This document shows positions 56,787 to 64,000 of a DNA stretch of 64,000 nucleotides, piece after piece. The stretch comes from Spirometra erinaceieuropaei (taxonomy: Eukaryota > Platyhelminthes > Cestoda > Diphyllobothriidea > Diphyllobothriidae). The DNA lies in assembly GCA_902702965.1 (NCBI GenBank), contig CACRXP010000642.1, positions 13,191-77,190 on the forward strand, written 5' to 3'. Within the stretch, counting starts at the first letter, position 1. Each line of letters starts with the position of its first letter. A model generated the notes under the pieces. It was not told the origin of the DNA, made no database searches, and saw only the letters and a program-made list of their open reading frames with translations. The translations under genes and the position numbers were made by a program.

Positions 56787-57177
56787 AGTATAATTTAGCC
56801 ACATCTGTCTCACTCTTGCCTCCTTCCTCGCAGGGGTACGACTTAAAGCATAATCTTAGGCCGGAGACGACACATGTGGCGGTTACGGCAAAACCCGCAC
56901 TTACGCGTACCACCCCATCACCTAATCCAAAACCTTCTCTGATCAGAACTTTATACATCAAACAAAAGGTTGGTGATGCGCGGCGGATCCCACTGGATGG
57001 TGATCAAACTACAATAATGCGTTTCTAATTGAGAAGAATAGCATTAATCTTCTGCAATGGCGAGCGGACTAACAAAGTTCCTCGAGGAGTACCTATTAGA
57101 AATATTCGTGCATTATATTAGGAAAGGGTGGGGAAAGTCGCCATGCTATGGGATCTTGTTATTTAGGTGCGGCACCC
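56787..57177. other. Possible coding fragment, unresolved
   Basis: After the gap, a pyrimidine-rich acceptor (TGCCTCCTTCCTCGCAG) precedes a + frame to 57028 reading GYDLKHNLRPETTHVAVTAK and then PNPKPSLIRTLYIKQK. It could be an exon or a repeat remnant; no donor was found. Confidence 0.2.
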
Positions 57178-57285
57178 TTACGTCTGGCGGTTGAGCATTT
57201 CCTCGATCCACTTCTGCCCACCCACCAGCTGCCTACTGACAATAACCAACATTGTGTAAGGGAATACATACTGCATGTAGAGCAT
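57178..57285 (+). repeat. Third copy of the repeat inserted at 20.4-20.7 kb
   Basis: Shares GCCCACCCACCAGCTGCCTACTG and the following AACCAACATTGTGT-like text with 20440-20540, at moderate identity. Confidence 0.45.
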
Positions 57286-57289
57286 TTTG

Positions 57290-57777
57290 CGTTATATCAC
57301 TATGCATAGCGTTTTATTTACGTTGTCGCATTACCTAGCAAGTATGACTAACCATTACCATTATGCAGTGTGTATAACGCCAGCGGCTTTGTTGTTAGAT
57401 GGAGCAGCTCAGGGTTTCTCGCAAAATAACCTTTCAATCGAGTGCCCCAAGTCATCCACTGCTAACCCGCACTTAACCGGTAACAAATGTGTCAAGATGC
57501 GTTACACATTTTGAAATACTATATAGTTTTCTGAGGCGCGTGAACCGACTTGTAGTCATTCAATAACTATTAGACATAAAGCGCTAAGTAAGTGATACTT
57601 TTCGCGTAAGGACGCCTGTAAATATAGGGCTTGACGTCCCGTGCACGTTAGCGCATACAGAAAGTCTCAATCACGCAAACTGCATCCCGCCTTCTCTCTG
57701 TTAGATGATGAATTTTGCTTTTCAGTACAGCCTTGGATTCTCAACTCCAGCAGTAAGGATATGCTAACAAGAAGTCA
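57290..57777. other. No gene recognised
   Basis: AT-rich, nothing seen. Confidence 0.5.
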
Positions 57778-57914
57778 TTAAATTTTGATTAGATATATAG
57801 GCTGTCGCTCATCCAAACTCAAGTAATGCCTTTTGTCAAAACACATCTTATTCTGTGCACTCCTAATTTTCTGATGCCTTTGCGAGGATGCACGTGCTGG
57901 CGAGGCATCTTCAT
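57778..57914 (-). CDS. Candidate terminal exon, unknown product
   Basis: Minus-strand acceptor TATATGTGCTGTCCAG, then 45 hydrophilic residues (DEDASPARASSQRHQKIRSA, KRHYLSLDERQPIYLIKI) to a stop at 57778. The biased composition looks coding. No partner exon was found. Confidence 0.35.
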
Positions 57915-58149
57915 CTGGACAGCACATATATATGGGAACGAAGTAAAGATTTAAACGCATGAGTGATGAGAGAAATCGTATACGGTTCGTCCTTCTACGC
58001 GAGCGGATTGTGTGAATAAGGAGGGAGAAGACAGTAAGTGGCTGTGACGGTTAGGTAAAGCCGTGTCACAAGGGGGAGGAAGGGAAATGGCATACATGAA
58101 ATTAATCGATCTTTGTCCATGGTAGACGCGGATCGTACAAGAGGTCCTT

Positions 58150-58440
58150 CAGGACACATAGGAGCAGCTTCCGTAGCCTAATTTAATTGGCTTCCGTTGT
58201 TGTTAACAGGCACTGCTCTAGCCGCTTGCAATAGTTATGTAAGATGTGGCAAATCACACGGAAGGCTTTTTTGGGGTTCACGCGATACCCTGAATTAACC
58301 ATGTGTTCGCGAATGGATCTGTGTAAGTACTTAATTTTACATTTGGCTCAATCATGCCCCCAGGATATCTCATTTTGATGTAGATAGGCGACGTCTTGTA
58401 CGACCAATATAGCCCGCACTAGAGGATAATCAAATCGACT
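58150..58440 (-). pseudogene. Penelope-like element, family A copy 4, decayed endonuclease
   Basis: The minus strand retains RAGYIGRTRRRLS (YIG part with its basic helix) and, further on, equivalents of the copy 1 C-terminal region around 58150-58250, broken by stops. Confidence 0.6.
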
Positions 58441-58599
58441 ACTGTCTGCGGTGTATTTCTCAAATTAATGTACTTCTATTTCCGACTACATTAATACTTG
58501 ACAGTTTTTCCTTATTGCTCAAATATCCACCTATTTTGCCCTCCCCCCCAAATTCATTCCAAATATCCTTAAAGTCTGAATTCGGATACGTAGGCCGCT

Positions 58600-58765
58600 G
58601 ATGGCCAATAAACCAGAATTGATCATTCCAGTTTCCTACGTACTCGCCGATACTTCTATTGTGTATGCATTACTTGCTGCCATGTGGATGCTGCCAGGGC
58701 CCGAGATTGAATCCTAAGGCGCAAGGGCCAAAAGTGCCCCTTACCGCGATCGGTGAGCGCTAATC
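58600..58765 (+). repeat. Dispersed GC-richer repeat, copy 5
   Basis: Shares GGCCAATAAACCAGAATTGA-like foldback arm text, then CTGCCATGTGGATGCTGCC, AAGGCGCAAGGGC and GCGATCGGTGAGCGC. Confidence 0.45.
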
Positions 58766-58769
58766 TATC

Positions 58770-60040
58770 AAAACCGTATATGCATATAATTCTTTCCTCA
58801 AGTCTCTTAACGTTTTTTCGGTAAACCTATTCCAGCTTCACATTACTCAGCGACGTTCAGCCAGTGATTGAGTACAGTTCGGTTGCATTGATGAAACAGT
58901 TGCAATTAATCATCAAAAATACGCAGCCTGTTTCCTGCCTAGGCCTACTTGATAGAATATGATAAGAATTATTTTTTTACCCCGACGAACAATTTGGCCG
59001 ACCGCATTGTCAACTTATTACTTTCTTCTTTTATTCGATCATTCTTCTTATGAGATGATTCTCTCTAAAATTGACCTCTATCACACCGCCTGCTGTCCGC
59101 CCGACCGAAATCCGCAAACTGAGATCAAACATATATCCATTATAGTCCCCTGTTTTTATGCCGTCTTTGCGTATTATCAGCATTGTGACACTTACATCTC
59201 AGCCTCGTAAACATCCTTACTGCTGGACACAGAGGGGTTGTGCTTTTTAACAAGCCGACGTTGTCTCACCAACCTGTTCGCAACTGATGTCAGTGAAAGT
59301 ACTCTACTCATTTGATCGTGCAAACAATAAACATAGAAAAACTAAAGATAGTGAGGAGATTTACGCCTGACGAGAAAAATATTTTTTGACTTTGAATTTT
59401 ACGATTTCGCAAATTGAGTATGCGGTGATGAACATTTTTACGGCTGCAGTGTGTTTTCGTACGCTAAGAAGATTTTACATGGATATGCCATAAAGAAAAT
59501 ATTCCTAAATCAAAACTATCCCGATTAATCACACTAAAAGATACAAGACGTCGACAGACTTTAATGTGACTTGGTGTAGGTCTAGATGGCAATAAGAAAT
59601 CGTGAAAAGGAGATCATACAAGTGTTTACAAAACCTATCTGGCTCAATATGTGGACTCAAAGCTGGTGAAACGGTCTATCTAGGGTAGCCGTTATCTTAG
59701 GCGAACAAGCATATCCTATTTGACGTCTCATAAAAATGTGTACCATCGAAATCCGCGAATCCATAATGGATAAACGAAGTGTATTAGTCAGCAGATGCCA
59801 AGGGCTGTTAGAATAACTACGGGATTTACGATCACTATAAAGCTTTTGATAAAAATGAACGATGTTTTGGGCTAGTTGACATTTTTGCGACTCTAAGCAC
59901 AATTATGACATCTCGAACTTCTTTGCCGACGATGTCTAGTTGATGCCCCACAGAATGGAGACAGTAGACACGCTGACCTGCGTTTGATTTAGTTTACAGT
60001 GGTAGTTAACCTTCGGTTTGTCAAACTGCCTCAATTTTTC
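58770..60040. other. No gene recognised
   Basis: AT-rich; frames at 58959-59210 (+) and 59657-59902 (-) have no support. Confidence 0.5.
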
Positions 60041-60265
60041 TTCTCCACTCGAGCCGGTGTCAGGAGAGAGACCGGAAGGCCGGAGGCCGGGAGACCGCAG
60101 GTGGATAGCACGGCCGAGCACGTAATTTGGCATTCCAACCCCCCGCTCCACATATCAAATGACCAGGGTTTTGATCATCAAGAAGTGGGAGGAATGGCAG
60201 AGGTCCCAATGTGCACAGCCACCCCTGCCATCGGGGTCTGCCAGCGAATCCCGAAATGTTGACAT
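60040..60265. other. GC-rich island, unassigned
   Basis: Markedly GC-richer than its surroundings, with GGCCGG-type repeats near 60075-60095. Open frames occur on both strands and none has a recognised domain. Possibly a retroelement end. Confidence 0.35.
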
Positions 60266-60309
60266 TTGTTGTGATGCGCATTCCTTTAACGCCAGCCATT
60301 ATTCCATAG

Positions 60310-60512
60310 ATTCCTCCTGTTTGTCCAGGGCATCTTTCGCGTGGCCATAAATGAGCTTATAAAGATTCATCTTGCCTATCGAGTTTGGGCATCTGTCCAA
60401 AGCACCAAACCCTTTCAAATGTATTGGAATGCACTAATTGTGTCCTGGTTTTTCCACCAAATTACGAAAAAAGCAGAAGTCAAAGTCACTCTTCGGAGGG
60501 AAAACGTTTTTG
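60310..60512 (+). repeat. Local tandem duplication, copy 1
   Basis: Matches 60870-61075 at a period of about 560 bases: CCAGGGCATCTTTCGCGTGG, ATAAATGAGC, CCACCAAATTACGAAAAAA, AGAAGTCAAA. Frames here are not supported as genes. Confidence 0.7.
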
Positions 60513-60869
60513 TTTCAAAGACGAACGACCTCCGAGCGTGGATGGAAGTGGAAACTGGCAGTTAGCTTTGACAAACTTACCACCCTCAGCTTATTATTCA
60601 ATTCATCTCATCAACTTGCAGTTAACAGTCCATACACAAAGTCAGCATTTCTGCATTGCTTTACATACGTCTCGTCTATAAAATTAAGGATACAAGTCAA
60701 CATGCGGTTTATGATGGCGTTTCACGGTGACTACCAATATTCACTTTCTTGAGGATAAATAGAGCTGTTCAGCAAATTATCTGTGGGAGGCTTCGATCTG
60801 CCGCTATTATTTGCTATCATGCTTTGTGCTTCCGCATATTCACTCCATGACTGGGGTAGAAAATTTACA

Positions 60870-61075
60870 GATCCTCGTGTTGGTCCAGGGCATCTTCCGC
60901 GTGGTCATAAATGAGCATTTAAAGCTTCTACTTGCTCATCAAGTTTGAGCATCAGCCCAAAACACCAATCTTTTTCTAATGTATTGAAACGCACTGATTT
61001 TATCCTAATTTCTCCACCAAATTACGAAAAAAACAGAAGTCAAATTCACTTTTCCTAGGGAACACTATTCTCTGT
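60870..61075 (+). repeat. Local tandem duplication, copy 2
   Basis: Second copy of 60310-60512. The segment between the copies (60513-60869) is not itself repeated in the window as far as I can see. Confidence 0.7.
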
Positions 61076-61383
61076 TTTAAAAAAAGGAAAAAGCAGCTAC
61101 ATCGGGATGGTGTTTAATCGCCATTCCTTTATGATACTGGTTTTTCACAAGATTTTGATACTGCATCTTTGTGAGCAATATGATGGTACCTTTCTTTCGC
61201 CAGAGCGCAAGGGCAATTTCTGATATCCGCGAGACTCGAACGCACTAACTTCTGCGGTGACTGTTGCCGCAAGGTACAATGGTGAAATGCATGACTACTG
61301 ATGCATGGTTTTTACTGCGAACCACATTAACAGCTTCTACTGGCTGCTGCTGCGTAAGTCAATGACGAGTGAGTTAGGACCAC

Positions 61384-61820
61384 TGTATCCTACATTGGCG
61401 TCGCCTTTCTTTTCCTTTTACACTACCTGTGCTAACTCATGAAATGTCATGAATTAACACAGGTAAACGACTTTAACTCAGAATCGGTAAAAACCACGGC
61501 TCCCAAAGTCTGATAGCGAAAAACTAAAGATGTGCCAAAGAAATAAAGCAAAGTTTGGTTTAGAAAATATTATTTACTGAGACAAAAATAAAAAATTTTC
61601 GACGAAAGTCACATTTTTGAGAAACGCCTATATTACAACCAAGTTAATAAAGGCTACGTATTAGGGCGTATAAAAGAGGAGGGCGCATAAAAGGGCAAAA
61701 GTAATTAAGTACAGAAACGGATACAAAACATCAGTACTTTGTTGTTTGCCCATTTAATTTAAAAACAACAGAAAGTCGGTCAGTGTGTCCTACGTTGACG
61801 CCGCCTTTCTTTTCCTTTAT
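61384..61820 (+). repeat. 37-bp direct repeats around truncated Tc1 copy
   Basis: 61384-61420 and 61784-61820 both read CCTAC(A/G)TTG(G/A)CG(T/C)CGCC and then TTTCTTTTCCTTT, with about four differences. Confidence 0.75.
61426..61783. mobile_element. Truncated sister copy of the Tc1-type element
   Basis: 358 bases align with 54290-54650, beginning with the same CCTGTGCTAACTCATGAA end and 38-base palindrome. The right side is missing. The copy is bracketed by 37-base direct repeats at 61384-61420 and 61784-61820. Confidence 0.8.
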
Positions 61821-62249
61821 GTTGCAGTCCACCTACCCTCCCCACATTAAAAATTATTACCAAATAGTTAATGACATTTGAGAACTTGTCTAGTGGAGGA
61901 ACCATTTTTCGTTCACATTGCATCTACTTTTGGCTACTTGTTGTCATGTCTATTCTATGCGTTTAATATTGGTTTCTGAGCATTCATAATGATCCGCCTA
62001 GCACAATTAACAGTGACAATACCGCATATGCCGAGACGGGTAATGTAAGAAAGAATTATTTCCATCAAGAATCACAAGCATATTTAGTCAGGACAACAAA
62101 TGCTTTAAATTGCAAAAAATAGCACATATGTGCTTATCGAAAGAAAGTAGAACATGTGAAGGCCCTGGATTTGACTCCCAGGTAAGGAAACTACCAATAG
62201 TGAATGTGTCATACTCAAATTGACGGCTTCAACCCACTTCAAATTGTCG
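61821..62249. other. No gene recognised
   Basis: AT-rich, nothing seen. Confidence 0.5.
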
Positions 62250-62366
62250 TACAGAGCCGCTCACACATCGTTCTTACGGAACGCGCTCGTTCTGCTGTGC
62301 CCTGCGAACTCTCTCTTGAGTCCAACCAGCAGCTGCACAGCGGCGCATGATATAGGCAAAATTGTA
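62250..62366 (-). repeat. Dispersed GC-richer repeat, copy 6
   Basis: Reverse of copy 4: TTCTTACGGAACGCGCTCGT, GTCCAACCAGCAGCTGCACA, GGCGCATGATATAGGC. It is joined to the foldback that follows. Confidence 0.55.
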
Positions 62367-62570
62367 TTACCGACAAAAACCATGGAGACTGGAACGGTCA
62401 TTGTTGGCTTATAATTTGTTCTCAACCAGTCATACTCAACCCCAAAGTGTGGAACACGCAAAGCTTGTACTCACAAAGTGTATCACATTTCGGGGTTGGG
62501 TATGACTGACTAAAGTCGGCTAATAAGCCACAAATGACCATTCCAGTCTCCTTTTTCTTTGTCGGTACTA
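62367..62570. mobile_element. Foldback element, copy 3
   Basis: Inverted arms around about 62468: TACCGACAAAAACCATGGAG...CAACCCCAAAGTGTGG on the left, CATTTCGGGGTTGGGTATG...CTTTGTCGGTA on the right. Same family as 29079-29338, with a shorter centre. Confidence 0.7.
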
Positions 62571-62749
62571 CCATCCTGCCTACTTCAAATTGCGTTTTAT
62601 AGATTTACGGGTGTAAAAATGATAGAAAAATACTAAGCAGGTGTTTTGTTGTACAGAAAACATTGCATTGATCCTATGCGGATATGAACACAAAGGAAAC
62701 AGGTAAAAGAATGGTGATCTATATGTCACCTCCCTACTGCTGACGAAAA

Positions 62750-64000
62750 GGCCCATCAATAATATGTCGCCCGCAGAAATAGAAGCAATGGAGGAATTAA
62801 AAATGGACACAGATATAATAGTGCTGCCAGCCGACAAAGGAAGAGCAACCGTCGTGATGAACCGCGTTGACTACAACGTAAATGCACAAGCCCTCCTAGA
62901 CGACCAACAGTCCTATAAGTCCACGCCCCACTCGGGAGCCAAATCGATGATTGGTCAACTAACTGGACTCCTGAACCGACTCAAAAGAAACAGTGCTTTA
63001 TCGCTAGACGAATGGCGGCAGATGAAACCAACGGACACGGCACTGGCCCGGTTTTATGGATTACCCAAAATCCACAAGCCGACCGATTGTTGCCTTGAAA
63101 GGCAGCCCCACTTACAATCTATCCAAGTGGATGGCCCGAAAACTTAACTTTCTCAGAGAAGGCTCAAGGACCTCCATCAATTCGGCCTTCCAATTCCTGG
63201 CCGACATCCGAGGAAAAGTTGTCCGTCCGGAGCAGATCATGGTGTCCTTTGACGTGGTTTCATTATTCACGTCCATCCCACCGGACCTGGCACGCGACGT
63301 TCTCCGCAAACGACTCGAAGAGAATTACGACGAGACGAACAGACCCCTAAAAATCGATCACTTACTGTAACTGTTTGCTTTCTGCCAACAAACCTACTTC
63401 ACCTTCAATGGCAGAACATACGAGCAGATCAAAGGAACGCCGATGGGTTCGCCAATATCCAGCCTGGTTGCAGAACTAGTCCTGCTGGAGCTGGAAAAAG
63501 TCGCCTTCGACCACTATGAACCTGCATTTTGGCGCCGGTACGTGGACGACACGTTCGTCATAATTGAAAGGAGCAGACTGGCCGACTTCCAAGACCTGCT
63601 CAACGGCTTCTTCCCAGACATTCAGTTCACAAGGGAAGAAGAGCACGCCGAACAGCTGCCTTTCCTTGACGTTCTCGTCACACGCACACCCAACGACGAA
63701 CTCAACACCACGGTGTACAGAAAGGCGACTAACACGACTGAGATTCTCAACTGCCACAGTAACCATCCAATGGCGCATACACACAGCTGTGTTAGGACAC
63801 TCTTCCAGTGAGTAAAAACGATTACGAGACCTTCGGCATCTTCGGGACCAACTGGCAAGGAATCGATACCCGAACGGCTTCGTCAGCCGCTGCCTCCGCA
63901 CGCGCCCACGGCGAACAAACGGAGGGGAGCCGCCAACACTCTGACACCCTCTGCCATATATAAAGAAGGTGTCTGAAGCGATGGAACGTATCGCTGGAGA
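62750..64000 (+). mobile_element. Penelope-like element, family C copy 6 (runs off window)
   Basis: The + strand RT is nearly complete and the element continues past 64000, where the GIY-YIG domain is expected (PYIKKVSEAMERIAG, the linker, is already visible). The N-terminal region before the ADKGRATVVMN block is missing, so the copy is 5'-truncated. Confidence 0.85.
62764..63940 (+). pseudogene. Reverse transcriptase, family C PLE copy 6, nearly intact
   Basis: The first frame (62764-63147) has DIIVLPADKGRATVVMNRVD and LARFYGLPKIHKP. A +1 shift near 63085 moves to RPIVALKGSPTYNLSKWMA, then MVSFDVVSLFTSIP. A TAA at 63368 interrupts; the next frame (63443-63811) carries GTPMGSPISSLVAELVLLEL, FWRRYVDDTFVIIE with the catalytic Asp pair, and LPFLDVLVTR. 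A shift near 63808 and a TAG/TGA near 63938 precede the endonuclease linker. All RT catalytic motifs are present, with only about four lesions. Confidence 0.85.

Noticed and set aside
56554..56961. 135-codon minus frame across N run
   Set aside because: Mostly gap; the real bases show no domain.
58680..58720. tRNA-like B box in the dispersed repeat (GATTGAATCC)
   Set aside because: No matching A box or cloverleaf found; a SINE origin is not supported by other copies.

Overview
The window looks like animal nuclear DNA, most probably from a flatworm, and a tapeworm seems the best guess. That guess rests on three things: small exons with GT..AG introns of about 125-250 bases, no bacterial-style operons, and a very heavy load of Penelope-like elements (PLEs: reverse transcriptase plus GIY-YIG endonuclease), alongside a LINE and a Tc1/mariner element. 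No rRNA, tRNA, CRISPR array or prokaryotic gene was recognised. Two assembly gaps (N runs) lie at 28836-29057 and 56580-56786.

Mobile DNA dominates. I sort the PLE copies into three families by protein similarity. Family A (all minus strand) lies at 5.3-7.2, 40.7-41.5, 49.2-50.5 and 58.1-58.5 kb. Family B lies at 17.5-19.4 (+), 19.5-20.8 (-) and 22.9-23.75 kb (-). Family C lies at 13.8-15.5 (+), 23.76-24.1 (+), 39.4-40.1 (-), 42.9-43.7 (-), 51.8-53.1 (-) and 62.75-64.0 kb (+, running off the window). All copies are broken, though several keep long open endonuclease or RT blocks. Copy ends carry inverted terminal segments and a hairpin motif (CTGAWGATGG, hairpin, CGAAACG) that recalls the hammerhead ribozymes known in PLEs. 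A decayed LINE fills 44.9-47.6 kb. A Tc1-type transposon with perfect 18-bp inverted repeats and TA flanks occupies 54290-56195, and a truncated sister lies at 61426-61783. A foldback repeat family occurs at 29.1, 56.5 and 62.4 kb; two of its copies adjoin the assembly gaps. Other repeats are a 0.7-kb dispersed repeat (0.6 and 43.9 kb) and local duplications at 34.6/35.5 and 60.3/60.9 kb.

The clearest host gene is on the minus strand at 9075-10475. A signal-peptide exon is followed by four small phase 1-1 exons, each coding one four-cysteine module (C-x5/6-C-x15-20-C-x3-C), with a TATA box upstream. I do not recognise the family.

Elsewhere there are isolated splice-bounded blocks that look like real exons of multi-exon genes. 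They lie at 4032-4226 (-), 13459-13555 (+), 27697-27820 (+), 31269-31622 (+), 32.4-33.3 kb (-), 38174-38361 (+), 42548-42664 (-), 57778-57914 (-), and a minus-strand group at 47.8-51.3 kb that may be an adhesion-GPCR-like receptor with a PLE in its intron. These exon calls come from reading frame and splice signals alone. The rest is AT-rich, gene-poor DNA with decayed repeats.
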